Assembly: GCF_009909195.1 (NCBI RefSeq)
Contig: NZ_JAAAMU010000005.1
Location: forward strand, 62,001 to 126,000
Source: Paenibacillus sacheonensis
GTDB taxonomy: Bacteria > Bacillota > Bacilli > Paenibacillales > Paenibacillaceae
Direction of reading: 5' to 3'
DNA: 64,000 nt
Position 1 is the first letter of the stretch; each line of letters begins with the position of its first letter. The translations under genes and the position numbers were made by a program. Under the pieces are notes generated by a model that saw only the letters and a program-made list of their open reading frames with translations, was not told the DNA's origin and did not search any database. This document shows, in pieces, positions 26,942-35,861 of this stretch.

Positions 26942-27718
26942 TTATTTCGCCGTCCAGCCGCCGTCGACGGTGAGCGCGGCGCCCGTCATGAAGCTCGATG
27001 CCTCGGAAGCCAGATACAGGATCGGGCCCGCGATCTCCTCCGGCCTGCCCCAGCGGCCGAGCGCGATCTGATCGACGAAGAACCGGTTCGCCTCCGGATT
27101 GGTCATCACCACCGTGTTCAGTTCGGTCGCGATCGGCCCCGGGCAAAGCGCGTTGACCGTCACGTTCCATGGCGCGAGCTCGAGCGCGAGCACCTTGGTC
27201 AGCTGTATGACGCCGCCCTTGCTGGCGCAGTACGCGGAACGTTCGGGCAAGCCGACCGAACCCAGCATGGAGGCGATGTTAATGATGCGGCCGTGCTTCT
27301 GTTCTTTCATGATCGGCGTTACCGCCCGCGCGCACAGATAAGGGGACTTCAGATTCGCGTTCATCACGAGATCCCAGCTGGCTTCGTCGTACTCCTCGAT
27401 CGGTTTGCGGATATTCATGCCCGCGTTGTTGATCAGAATATCGATACGGCCGAACCGTTCCATGACGGCATCGACCATGGCTGCCGCTCCGCTGGCGGAA
27501 GCAATGTCGGCCTCCAGCGCGAACGCTTCCGCTCCCGTCTCGTTCCGCAGGCCGACTGCCGCTTCTTCCGCTCTGGCGAGCGTTCGGCTCGTTAACGCGA
27601 CCGCTGCCCCGGCGCCCGCAAGCGTCTGCGCCATGATAAAACCGAGACCGCCCGCGCCGCCCGTTATTACGGCGACTTGACCGTCTATTTGAAATAATCG
27701 CTGCACGTTCATTATCAT
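26942..27718 (-). CDS. SDR family oxidoreductase (first gene of operon)
   Basis: A 258-aa short-chain dehydrogenase. It has TGGAGGLGFIMAQ, NNAG in LINNAGMNIRKPIEEY, and Tyr-x3-Lys in AYCASKGG. The NNAGMNIRKP segment and overall pattern resemble gluconate 5-dehydrogenase-like SDRs. Start 27718 is chosen for AAAGGG 5 bases before; an ATG two codons later is possible. It leads the four-gene unit and is divergent from an AraC regulator at 27852. Confidence 0.86.
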   Translation of the reverse strand: MIMNVQRLFQIDGQVAVITGGAGGLGFIMAQTLAGAGAAVALTSRTLARAEEAAVGLRNETGAEAFALEADIASASGAAAMVDAVMERFGRIDILINNAGMNIRKPIEEYDEASWDLVMNANLKSPYLCARAVTPIMKEQKHGRIINIASMLGSVGLPERSAYCASKGGVIQLTKVLALELAPWNVTVNALCPGPIATELNTVVMTNPEANRFFVDQIALGRWGRPEEIAGPILYLASEASSFMTGAALTVDGGWTAK

Positions 27719-27851
27719 CTCAGCCCTTTCGTACGCTTGTATGGGAATGCGCTTACATGGTACCATTCAGCTATCCGCTTGGATTTACATAAAAAGGATC
27801 GTTTTTTGGATTTTTCCGTAAATCTGCCAAACGGTGGTGACGTCTCTGGAA

Positions 27852-28739
27852 ATGCCTTCTTATTCCGCTCCAAGGCCGTGCGCGCTGCGCGATTTGTCGC
27901 CGGTCGTCCATTGGGCCCAGCATCATGTCCGCACGCCCGCATACCAGTGGAATCGGCGCATTTACGATTTCGAGCTGCTCTTCGTCAAGCATGGCGAGAT
28001 TCGGGCCACGATCGGCGGAGAGCCGTATCTTGCGCGATCGGGCGCGTTGATCGTGCTGCCGCCGTGGGAGCCGCATGTCGTCGAGGTCCGGTCGGAGCCG
28101 CATGCGGAGCTGATCGGCGTCCATTTCGACTTTTTCGACGGAGCTCCCGCCAGCCACAACATCATCGTGGACGAGCAGCAGATCAATCCGCTCGCCTTCA
28201 GCGCCGTCCCTTACCTGCAAGAGAAGCCTCTCCTGCCGGATTATCTGTATCCGGGCATCTCCGGGCGGATCGTCTCGCTGCTGGAAGGGATCGTGCAGGA
28301 GTGGAACGAGCGGCGGCCCGGCCACGATGCGGCCTGCAAGGCGATGCTGCTGCATCTCTTCACGCTCCTGGTCCGTCACGGGAACGAAGCCGGACGGCAG
28401 CCGCTGCCCAAATACGAACAGCGGCTGCACGCGCTGGCGGAGGAAATCCGGATGCACTGCAGCCGGAATTGGACCTGCGCCGAAATGGCCAAATACGTGC
28501 TCGTCCACGAAGACTACATGAGCCGGCAGTTCAAAGCGCTGATGGGCGTCGGGCCGAACAAATTCGTCCAATCGATCCGCCACCAGGAAGCGAAACGGCT
28601 GCTGCGCGAAACGGATCATACGATCGAATGGATCGCCGGCGCGGTCGGCTACGAGGACTTTCATTATTTCAGCCGGATCTTCAAGCGCTGGGAAGGCATG
28701 AGCGCGCTGCAGTTCCGGAAGCTGGCGCGCATGATTTAA
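27852..28739 (+). CDS. AraC family transcriptional regulator
   Basis: A 295-aa regulator with an N-terminal cupin domain (FELLFVKHGEIRATIGGEPYL, VLPPWEPHVVEV) and two C-terminal helix-turn-helices (CAEMAKYVLVHEDYMSRQFK and IEWIAGAVGYEDFHYFSRIF). GGTGGTGA lies upstream of the ATG at 27852; a GTG at 27834 is the alternative. It is divergent from, and probably controls, the SDR/isomerase operon. The shared intergenic space is about 130 bases. Confidence 0.86.
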   Translation: MPSYSAPRPCALRDLSPVVHWAQHHVRTPAYQWNRRIYDFELLFVKHGEIRATIGGEPYLARSGALIVLPPWEPHVVEVRSEPHAELIGVHFDFFDGAPASHNIIVDEQQINPLAFSAVPYLQEKPLLPDYLYPGISGRIVSLLEGIVQEWNERRPGHDAACKAMLLHLFTLLVRHGNEAGRQPLPKYEQRLHALAEEIRMHCSRNWTCAEMAKYVLVHEDYMSRQFKALMGVGPNKFVQSIRHQEAKRLLRETDHTIEWIAGAVGYEDFHYFSRIFKRWEGMSALQFRKLARMI

Positions 28740-28898
28740 GTCGGGATGCCGCGGCGGAGTATGGCGCTTCGCAGCTCATCGCTGTGGAGCTCTGCGCGCT
28801 GTAGAGAACGGCGCTATGAGCGCTGCTCGATCGGGCACTTGCCGCCGCCGAGCATTGCAACTACTAGTACAGTATGTCAGCCAAGCGCTGCATAGCCC

Positions 28899-28934
28899 AA
28901 AAAGCCTGCCTCGATTGCACGAGGCAGGCTTTTT
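28899..28934. terminator. Bidirectional Rho-independent terminator
   Basis: A perfect 15-base stem (AAAAAGCCTGCCTCG against CGAGGCAGGCTTTTT) with a six-base loop, 160 bases after the AraC stop. The T-run serves the plus strand; the A-run allows use from the other side. Confidence 0.92.
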
Positions 28935-28983
28935 GTATGCTTAGTTGAACTCCGGCAGTCTCTCGGCGCGTGCGTGAAGGAGA

Positions 28984-29130
28984 CCGCTGCGCTCGAGGTC
29001 GGATCGAGGCCGGATCGAGGCCGCTGCGCTCGAGGTCGGATCGAGGCCGGACCGAGGCCGCTGCGCTCGAGGTCGGACCGAGGCGGATCGAGGCGGCAGG
29101 CGCTCGAGGTCGGGTCGAGGCGGATCGAGG
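28984..29130. repeat. Four-copy ~37-bp tandem repeat
   Basis: Four head-to-tail copies (28984-29020, 29021-29057, 29058-29093, 29094-29130) share a core of CTCGAGGTCGG followed by TCGAGGC-type sub-repeats of about 11-12 bases. Copies one to three are nearly identical and the fourth has diverged. It is very GC-rich and lies in a region without a credible gene. Confidence 0.85.
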
Positions 29131-29294
29131 CAGCGGGCGCGGGCGGCAAGTCAGCCGGTCAATCTGGACCTGCGCCAGTAGTCGCTGGGGCGACGATGAC
29201 CCGGACGAAACGCATCTATATAATCGGCTCTAAAGTTTCCGTTCGTAACAACTGGCCAAACGAACGCGCCGTACGCCTCGTCCTGAGGGGAACG

Positions 29295-29580
29295 CTAACG
29301 CTCGCCAGACACGTTATTTCCCTGTTTTGACCCCTTTTCATTTTCTAACGCTCGCCATGGTGCTTATCTGCCGTCTAACGTCCCATTTTCGCCTGAAAAT
29401 AGTCAAATAACCTCGCTAGCGATCGTTAGATTTTAAACCGAGGCGATTGGAGCGAAATAGCCACGCTCACGAGCGTTAGAGACGCCGCACATGCATGGAT
29501 GGCGGTTTTATTACTGCAGTGGATCCAATGAAACTCAGGATACTTATAGGCTGCATTTTAGCGCACCTGAAAATCTAACG
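29295..29580. repeat. Spaced CTAACG/CGTTAG motif cluster in a 930-base gene-free stretch
   Basis: Between the terminator at 28934 and the next gene end at 29868 no coding sequence is credible. Within it, CTAACG or its complement occurs at 29295, 29345, 29375, 29424, 29474 and 29575, with spacings of 50, 30, 49, 50 and 101 bases. The 13-mer CTAACGCTCGCCA occurs twice (29295, 29345); CGAGCGTTAGA at 29470 is its inverse form. It looks like a degraded family of dispersed intergenic repeats. The rest (29590-29810) shows nothing I recognise. Confidence 0.55.
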
Positions 29581-29814
29581 AACCTGGGTAATGCTAGTTC
29601 CCCCGTTCCGAGCGAACTGGCGAGCTTTTTCCGCGAATAACGATTGTGAGGCTCCTTAGGATTTCAAAGCTGCCTATTCGATCGAAATAACGTTTCTCAG
29701 TTTCGTTAAAGGAATCGCGCGCCTCTCAAAGGGATCGCTTGCCCCTCGTAGATTCAACCACGGCGAGGCGAGGCGTCGAGGGCCATGGTCCTGCTGAAAC
29801 CTCTTCTTCCTAAT

Positions 29815-29850
29815 AAAAAACTGCTCCCGGCAATAAATCGCCGCGAGCAG
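29815..29850 (-). terminator. Rho-independent terminator of the lacI-fucI-GH116 operon
   Basis: On the minus strand CTGCTCGCGGC pairs with GCCGGGAGCAG (one mismatch) around an eight-base loop, followed by six T residues. It lies 18 bases past the GH116 stop. Confidence 0.9.
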
Positions 29851-29867
29851 CTCGTAATAAACGATTC

Positions 29868-32327
29868 TTACAATTGAACGGTCGTGCCGCAGGCATGAAC
29901 GAGCACGCCGCTCATATCGCCGCCGAGCACTTCGACTTGCGGAACCATGCTGCCGCTGACCGGATCCAAGGCCTGCCTGTACACGCCCCAGCCCCTGCCG
30001 GTGCTCCAGAATGCGGCAAAGGCCTCTTCCGGCGTCGCGGGCTTGAACGACATCGTACCCGCCGCCATATCGAACGCGAAGCCGGAAAATGCGATGAGCA
30101 GCCCCCAGCTCGACATCGACCGGGCATAATGATGTCCGCACTCCACTTCGTTCCACGGGTTGCGCCGATAGCCATCCTGCCTGTCCCGGACCGCTTTCAC
30201 GATCGTCAGCCCCTCTTCGACGAAGCCTTCGTACACGAGGTTGGTCGCGACCTGGTACTCGATGCCGGTCCAAACTTCGTCCGAGTAGACGAACGGCAGC
30301 TTCGGCCGGCCGCCGTTCGGCCAAGAGCAGAGCACGAGTCCCTGCTCGTCATGGAGCGCGTACACCCGTTGGCAGTTCACGTGATCCTTGAAATCCGGTT
30401 TGAAATTGTGCCGGAAGACGGCATGGATCGCGCTCTTGAGCCGTTCCTGTTCCATGAGGTGGCCCAATCCATATAAATGCGCCAGCTGCTGGCCCAGCAG
30501 TTGGTCCGATAGGCAGCCGATCCCATGCTGGTATTTGTGCGCATTCACGTCGTCCAGCACCTGTACGAAATATTCGCCGTTCCACGTCAACTCGCTGAGC
30601 CGCCCGGCACTCAACGAAGCGATATGGCCGTACCGTTCCGCCGCCTCTTGATCGCCAAGACCGCCGGCCATCGCTTCGCCGGCTCTCAAAGCGCCCAGCA
30701 GCATCATCCCGGTGAGCGGATTCGGGCCGTAGAATTCGATGTCGTACGTATTGTGCTGTTCGCCTTCCATCACGCCATCACCATCGTGATCCCAATGGAC
30801 GAGGGCATAGTCCAGCGCCAGTTTTACGTTAGGCCACAGCTCCCGCAGAAATTCGGTATCGCCCGACAGCTTCCACTCCCGGAATACGCGCATGATGGCA
30901 CCAAGCTGCCCATCCGCCGCGGCCGGCCCGGTATAGCCGCCCCAGCGCCACTCGCAGTTAAACATGCTCATCGCGCGGAACGCCATTTTGCCGGATGCAT
31001 CGACCTCTTCAAGAAACTCGACGCGGCGCATGGTCCGCTCGAGCGACGGATACAGGAAAGCCAGCGTCTGCTCATAGTTCCATACATGCGTACAGCTGCC
31101 TTCGCAGGAGCCTTCGTCGTCGAAGGTGCCCTCGAAGCCGAGGAATTTGCCGTTCTCGAGCCAGAAACAGGTCGTGCTGCGAAGAACGGGCATGTTGCCG
31201 GCCAAAGCATCGATGACATAACCCGGCAGCGTCGTGCCGAACAGCGCGTCCCGGAACGCGACCGTCTGTCCGCGAAGCCGATCCAGGTTGTCCAGCAGGT
31301 AGGCGCCCGCTTCCCAGGCACTGCCGAAGCGCGTCGCGTAATGGTTGCGGATCGTCTCATGACCGGGCCGGGTGTCCATGACGCGGTCATACCAGCCGTT
31401 GATCCGGTTCGGAAAATACCACGAAAGCGCGAATTGGAATTCCTTCGTCTCTCCCGGAAGGATCGTTTCGATGACGCCCAGCGATCCGGTATCCGTCTTA
31501 TGTTCCTCCGACGGGGTCTCGTATCCGAGATCAGTCAACCGGCCGTCCTCGGTGAAGTCATCCCAGAACTCCTGCAAGAAATCATACCAGGCGCCGCGAA
31601 GCCAAGCGCGTTTGACCGTCAAATTCGCATGGGTCGTCTGAAGCGCCAGATTGCCGTAGTTCAGATCACCGGCGGCCCACTTCTCGGAGGAAAGCTCCAA
31701 GCCCGACGCGTCCGAGTCTTGCCGGAAGGCATTGACGTTCTGGCCGCAGGGCATCTGATGGTGCAGGTTGCCGAACTTGTCGTACTTCAATCCGCCCACG
31801 GGATTGATCAACGAGCCCGCGACCACGACCTCGGCAGGCAGGTCGCTTGTATTCGTGACCCGATACGTCAGGGATGCCGCTGGAATGCCCGAATTCTCGG
31901 GGTCGAGCGGAATCATCGGCGTGAACGCCTCGAGCTCCACCTGGACCGGCAGGTCGCCGTCGCGGAAGACGACGCGCGCCATCGGATACGTACCGATCAA
32001 CTCGGATTCATCCAGCCGCGGCAAGCCCGCACCCGTAAGCGGATGATACCCGTGCGAGAGCGCATGCGGTGGAAGCAGCTTCGATTCCAGTACCTTGGCG
32101 ACCGGCTGGCGCCCCTCCTGTTCGACGCGAATGGCGAAGAACGTATTCGGCATATAGGTGCCTTTGGCCGGAAGGTTGAATATCTCCCAATCCCTCAGCT
32201 CGCCGCGGCTGCCGAGAGAGATGTTGCCCGTACCGATGCCGCCCAGCGGAAATCGCGCTTCCTTCGCCGCTCCCGGGTACGTGCGCTGACTATTGTCCGT
32301 ATAAAGCCGTGCTTTGGATCCGATCAT
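29868..32327 (-). CDS. GH116-family glycoside hydrolase (GBA2-type beta-glucosidase/xylosidase)
   Basis: An 819-aa protein without signal peptide. The N-terminal GBA2_N beta domain (FPLGGIGTGNISLGSRGELRD) is followed by an (alpha/alpha)6 barrel (from GSCTHVWNYEQTLAFLYP). The Asp in NTYDIEFYGPNPLTG matches the region of the general acid in GH116 enzymes. Known members are retaining beta-glucosidases, beta-xylosidases or glucosylceramidases. It is the last gene after lacI and fucI, with 116 bases between it and fucI, so it may release a sugar for FucI. The ribosome binding site is weak. Confidence 0.85.
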   Translation of the reverse strand: MIGSKARLYTDNSQRTYPGAAKEARFPLGGIGTGNISLGSRGELRDWEIFNLPAKGTYMPNTFFAIRVEQEGRQPVAKVLESKLLPPHALSHGYHPLTGAGLPRLDESELIGTYPMARVVFRDGDLPVQVELEAFTPMIPLDPENSGIPAASLTYRVTNTSDLPAEVVVAGSLINPVGGLKYDKFGNLHHQMPCGQNVNAFRQDSDASGLELSSEKWAAGDLNYGNLALQTTHANLTVKRAWLRGAWYDFLQEFWDDFTEDGRLTDLGYETPSEEHKTDTGSLGVIETILPGETKEFQFALSWYFPNRINGWYDRVMDTRPGHETIRNHYATRFGSAWEAGAYLLDNLDRLRGQTVAFRDALFGTTLPGYVIDALAGNMPVLRSTTCFWLENGKFLGFEGTFDDEGSCEGSCTHVWNYEQTLAFLYPSLERTMRRVEFLEEVDASGKMAFRAMSMFNCEWRWGGYTGPAAADGQLGAIMRVFREWKLSGDTEFLRELWPNVKLALDYALVHWDHDGDGVMEGEQHNTYDIEFYGPNPLTGMMLLGALRAGEAMAGGLGDQEAAERYGHIASLSAGRLSELTWNGEYFVQVLDDVNAHKYQHGIGCLSDQLLGQQLAHLYGLGHLMEQERLKSAIHAVFRHNFKPDFKDHVNCQRVYALHDEQGLVLCSWPNGGRPKLPFVYSDEVWTGIEYQVATNLVYEGFVEEGLTIVKAVRDRQDGYRRNPWNEVECGHHYARSMSSWGLLIAFSGFAFDMAAGTMSFKPATPEEAFAAFWSTGRGWGVYRQALDPVSGSMVPQVEVLGGDMSGVLVHACGTTVQL

Positions 32328-32443
32328 GAGAACACCGTCGCTTTCTGCATGAATAGTCGATTCGGAATCTTCTACGCTCTGATCGCCTGGTCAAGGGCTG
32401 CACTGCGCCACACTCATCCAGGAAAGGCATTACCGTATTACCG

Positions 32444-34240
32444 TTATCGATACAACGGCCCCAGCGTCTGGCATGCTCGGAAATCCGCGCCGACCGGATC
32501 CATGCCGCCGAAAGCGCTCCACATGCTCGGACGGAACACGCGGTCATCCGCCACGTTATGCATGCTGACGGGGATGCGCAGCATGGAAGCTAGCGTGATG
32601 AGCTCTCCGCCGATATGCCCATAGCTGACAGCCGCATGGTTGGAGCCCCAGTTGTTCATGACGGTGTACACATCCTTGAACAAGCCTTCCCCCGTCAATT
32701 CCGGCACGAACCAAGTCGTCGGCCACGTCGGGTTGCTGCGCTGGTCCAGCTTGTCGTGAACGTCGTCCGGCAGCTCGACCGTATAGCCTTCCGCCAATTG
32801 CAGCACCGGTCCAAGACCCGCCACCAGGTTGATGCGCGCCATCGTGACCGGCATGCCGCCGCGCGTCGTGAAATCCGTCGAGAAGCCGCCGCCGCGGAAG
32901 AAATCGACCGCCGGACTCCACTTCGTCGCCTCCAGGCAGTCCGCCGCTTCCTGCTCCGTGATCTCCCAGAACGGCTTCATCGCCGGCTGGCCGTCGATTG
33001 TCTGGCGACCCGTCGCGTCGAGCGCCGCAGGACCGGAATTGATCAGATGGATGATGCCGTTCGCGGCGCGGCCTTCCAATTCATGACCGGTTACCCGCTT
33101 GACCGCGTCCGGGCTCCAATACGTCCGGACGTCGGCGAAGATTTGCGCAGCGTTCGTCAGCAGGTGGCCGAACAGCATCGTAACGCCGTTCAGCGTATCG
33201 TTCTCCGTCGCCAGCATGAACGGCTCGCGAATGCCGTTCCAATCGAAGGACGACGTCAGAATCGCCTCCATGAAATCGCCGTTTGGGTAATAGTCCGTCC
33301 ACGCGCGCTGGCCCTGGAAGCCGGCCGCGATGGCATTATGGCCGAATGCCTCCTCGCCGTAGCCGATCTCGTTCAACTTCGGATTGCCGATCATCAGATC
33401 GCGCGCGATGAGCGCCATCTTCACGACCGTCTCCCAATCGCCCGCCTTCTGCTCCTCCGTCCGCTGCAGATGCTCCGGATTGACCTCCGCGCCTTCCCGG
33501 CAGTTCGCCTTTACCCAGTTCAATGCAACTTCGTATTCCGATTGGTCATAGATGCCGAGTCCCATGCGGCGCACGAATTCCGTCATGTCCACGTATTCGT
33601 TGCGAATGCCGAGGTAGCGCTGGAAGAACGACTCGTCAACAATGCAGCCCGCGATGCCCATCGACACGGAGCCCATCGAGAGATAGGACTTGCCTTGCAT
33701 CGTGGCAACGGCGAGGCCTGCTTTGGCGAATTGCAGCAGCTTCTCCTGCACGTCCGGCGTGATCGTCGTGTCGCCGATATCCTGCACATCGCGGCCATAG
33801 ATCGAGAAGGCGGGCAGCCCTTTCTGATTATGGGCGCTCAGCACGGCAGCCAGATAAACGGCGCCCGGGCGCTCCGTGCCGTTGAAGCCCCAGATCGCCT
33901 TGGGTCTCGACGGATGCGTGTCCATCGTTTCGGTCGGGTAGCACCAGGACGGCGTTACCGAAATCGTCAAGCCGACGCCGGCCCGCGCGAATTTCTCCTC
34001 CGCCATCGCCGCCTCGGCCACGCCGCCGATGCAGGTGTCCGCGATGACGCATTCGACGGGCAGACCGTTGCTGTGCTTGAGGTTTTCCGTCAAGAACGCG
34101 GCTGCGCTTCTCGCCATCTCCATCGTGACGTCTTCGAGCGATTCGCGGATTCCGCCGCGGCGGCCGTCGATAATCGGTCGAATGCCAATCTTGGGCAGGC
34201 TGCCCCGAAGCCGGTTGCCGATGTGCATGCTCATTTTCAT
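32444..34240 (-). CDS. fucI: L-fucose isomerase
   Basis: A 598-aa enzyme highly similar along its length to FucI as I know it from E. coli ([64 protein letters not shown]-type site VLATEND as [28 protein letters not shown]). The Mn2+ site Glu in ATEND and the His in NWGSNHAA are kept. It interconverts L-fucose and L-fuculose, and D-arabinose and D-ribulose. AGAGGG fits the ATG at 34234 slightly better than that at 34240. It follows a lacI gene and precedes GH116. No fuculokinase or aldolase gene is in the window. Confidence 0.95.
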   Translation of the reverse strand: MKMSMHIGNRLRGSLPKIGIRPIIDGRRGGIRESLEDVTMEMARSAAAFLTENLKHSNGLPVECVIADTCIGGVAEAAMAEEKFARAGVGLTISVTPSWCYPTETMDTHPSRPKAIWGFNGTERPGAVYLAAVLSAHNQKGLPAFSIYGRDVQDIGDTTITPDVQEKLLQFAKAGLAVATMQGKSYLSMGSVSMGIAGCIVDESFFQRYLGIRNEYVDMTEFVRRMGLGIYDQSEYEVALNWVKANCREGAEVNPEHLQRTEEQKAGDWETVVKMALIARDLMIGNPKLNEIGYGEEAFGHNAIAAGFQGQRAWTDYYPNGDFMEAILTSSFDWNGIREPFMLATENDTLNGVTMLFGHLLTNAAQIFADVRTYWSPDAVKRVTGHELEGRAANGIIHLINSGPAALDATGRQTIDGQPAMKPFWEITEQEAADCLEATKWSPAVDFFRGGGFSTDFTTRGGMPVTMARINLVAGLGPVLQLAEGYTVELPDDVHDKLDQRSNPTWPTTWFVPELTGEGLFKDVYTVMNNWGSNHAAVSYGHIGGELITLASMLRIPVSMHNVADDRVFRPSMWSAFGGMDPVGADFRACQTLGPLYR

Positions 34241-34290
34241 TTTCCCTCTTTCGCTTGGAATGGATTAAGAATGACTGCAGCTGACGCCTG

Positions 34291-35382
34291 TTACCGGATA
34301 CGCATCACTTCATGATGAAAAATCTCGCTGGCCGGCTCCCGCTCGCCGCCTTCTCCCCGAAGGAGCCTAAGGACCAGCTCGCCGGCCCGTTGGCCCATCT
34401 CGTACGGGCGCTGGTCCACGTAATAGAGACCCGGTTCCTTCAACAGCCGGCCCGCTTCCACCTCGCCGAAGGAAGCGACGGCCATATCGCCCGGTATGCG
34501 CAGACCGCTCTGCACGAGCTCCAGCAGCACGCCTAGGCTCATCTTGTTATTCAGCGATACGATAGCCGTCGGCTTGACGGGCTCGCCGAGAAATTGCCGT
34601 ACCGCGCGGATGCCGCCCTCCGTAGAGAAATCCCCGCTGTAGAGCAGCAGCCGGTCCTCCGCGCCGTACTCCTTCATGGCGCGAAGCACCCCTTCCAACC
34701 GGTCTCGTCCCGTGCTGACCCGCGTCGGCCCGTTCACGACGCCGATGCGGACATGGCCGTCCTCCAGCAGCGCTTTCGTTAATTCGTACGCGATGCGCAC
34801 ATTATCCTCCGCGACCAAGTCCAGAGCCGGCGGGATTGCGGTAACGGATTCGGAATCGTTGGTGGTATCGGAATCGGTGGCGGTATCGGAATCGGCGGCG
34901 GTATCGCTTTCCATTGCAGTTTCGCTCGCCTCCAGCCGCCTGTCGATGAGCAGCATCCGCTGGCCGTTGTCGATCAAGGCGTTGATGGTCGCCACATTCC
35001 CGCCGGAAGTCGCCAGGACGATAACATCGACTCGTTTCTCGTGCAGCAGCTGCAGCAGCCTGGCTTCCTTCTCCGGCACCTCGCCTGCGCTGCAGAACAT
35101 CAATTGGAATCCTTCCGGTCCGACCACGTCCTCGATGCCTCTGGAAATGCCCATGAAGTAAGGGTTGGAGATATCCGGCACGATAATGCCGATCATATAG
35201 GTTCTGTCCTGCTTCAGGCTTCTGGCGATCGCGCTCGGCTGATAATTCATCTTGGCAATGGCCCCGAACACGCGCGATTTCACTTCGGCGCTGACATAGC
35301 CGCTGTCGTTCAGGACGCGGGATACGGTTGCCGTCGATACGTTGGCCTCTGCCGCGACTTGTTTGATGGTTGCTTTGGACAA
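34291..35382 (-). CDS. LacI family transcriptional regulator with Asp/Ser-rich insert
   Basis: A 363-aa regulator. It has a LacI helix-turn-helix (IKQVAAEANVSTATVSRVLN) with hinge region and a PBP-like domain (GIIVPDISNPYFMGISRG, VLATSGG, VVNGPTRVSTGRDRLEG). After LLIDRR near residue 150, about 30 residues of Asp, Ser and Thr repeats interrupt the domain before LVAEDN; normal LacI proteins have only a few residues there. At DNA level these are three 18-base repeats (34847-34900). Start is a TTG with AGGAG 8 bases upstream. It heads the lacI-fucI-GH116 operon and likely represses itself through the boxes at 35408-35460. Confidence 0.88.
   Translation of the reverse strand: MSKATIKQVAAEANVSTATVSRVLNDSGYVSAEVKSRVFGAIAKMNYQPSAIARSLKQDRTYMIGIIVPDISNPYFMGISRGIEDVVGPEGFQLMFCSAGEVPEKEARLLQLLHEKRVDVIVLATSGGNVATINALIDNGQRMLLIDRRLEASETAMESDTAADSDTATDSDTTNDSESVTAIPPALDLVAEDNVRIAYELTKALLEDGHVRIGVVNGPTRVSTGRDRLEGVLRAMKEYGAEDRLLLYSGDFSTEGGIRAVRQFLGEPVKPTAIVSLNNKMSLGVLLELVQSGLRIPGDMAVASFGEVEAGRLLKEPGLYYVDQRPYEMGQRAGELVLRLLRGEGGEREPASEIFHHEVMRIR
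34847..34900. repeat. 18-bp tandem repeat inside the lacI gene
   Basis: Three consecutive 18-base units (34847-34864, 34865-34882, 34883-34900) with the common core TCGGAATCG are in frame and encode hexapeptide repeats of the type ATDSDT. A fourth degenerate unit follows. Unit number could vary by slippage without frameshift. Confidence 0.85.
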
Positions 35383-35407
35383 ACGTCATTCTCCTCGAAC
35401 TGGTTAT

Positions 35408-35467
35408 GTAAACGATTACGTAATCGATTACATACAAGAGATTACTGCAGGATCGTTTACCTGTCAA
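35408..35467 (-). promoter_or_regulatory. lacI-fucI-GH116 promoter with three LacI-type operator boxes
   Basis: On the minus strand a perfect -35 (TTGACA, 35462-35467) is followed after 17 bases by TAATCT (35439-35444). The spacer contains GTAAACGATCCT (35449-35460). Downstream of the -10 two 12-base boxes abut exactly: GTAATCGATTAC (35420-35431, a perfect palindrome with central CG) and GTAAACGATTAC (35408-35419). All three share the half-site GTAAACGAT/GTAATCG, typical of LacI operators, and sit where repression is expected. Confidence 0.7.
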
Positions 35468-35495
35468 TAAGGATTTTCGCATGAGTGAACAGCCG

Positions 35496-35533
35496 AAAAG
35501 ACCTTATCCTTCAACGCTCCGGATAAGGCCTTT
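35496..35533 (-). terminator. Rho-independent terminator
   Basis: On the minus strand AAAGGCCTTATCC pairs with GGATAAGGTCTTT (one mismatch) around an eleven-base loop and ends in TTTT. It lies just after the 103-aa membrane protein gene. Confidence 0.85.
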
Positions 35534-35549
35534 CGATGGATGGGGGCGT

Positions 35550-35861
35550 TTAGGAAGCGAACGCATAGATCAGAAGCGCCACGAGCGGAACGAACCACAG
35601 CAAAGGCAGGCAGTTCCATAAAAGCGCGGCTCGGTGCCTCCTCCGGGCAAACATTACCCATCCGGTAATCGCCGCGACGAGAAAAGCGATTGGATAAATG
35701 GCGATGAACAAGACGATCAACCACGTCGCGGCATCGCCGAAAGCCCCTGGACTGTCGAAATTCATCGCGGACATTCCCAGCACGAACAACCAAGCAACGA
35801 GCGATATAGCGTAAATAACCTGCATGATGATCGAAGTCACTGCAGTTCTGGTACGATTCAA
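35550..35861 (-). CDS. Small three-helix membrane protein
   Basis: A 103-aa hydrophobic protein with three predicted membrane helices (IIMQVIYAISLVAWLFVLG, WLIVLFIAIYPIAFLVAAIT, CLPLLWFVPLVALLIYAF) and a basic loop ARRRHR. No family is recognised. Start is a TTG at 35861 with GAAGGGG 9 bases upstream; the nearby ATG at 35868 is in another frame. It is a single-gene unit with its own terminator. Confidence 0.65.
   Translation of the reverse strand: MNRTRTAVTSIIMQVIYAISLVAWLFVLGMSAMNFDSPGAFGDAATWLIVLFIAIYPIAFLVAAITGWVMFARRRHRAALLWNCLPLLWFVPLVALLIYAFAS

Noticed and set aside
28984..29130. CRISPR array
   Set aside because: Units are contiguous with no unique spacers, and there are no cas genes.
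28970..29330. Open frames across the 37-bp tandem repeat
   Set aside because: They exist only because the repeat lacks stop codons; translation is a Gly/Arg repeat with no start signal.
30525..32624. A 699-codon open frame on the plus strand
   Set aside because: It is antisense to GH116, and its translation is Arg/His/Gln-rich with no domain; typical shadow frame in GC-rich DNA.
32615..34315. A 566-codon frame antisense to fucI
   Set aside because: fucI is unmistakable on the other strand; the frame has shadow composition.
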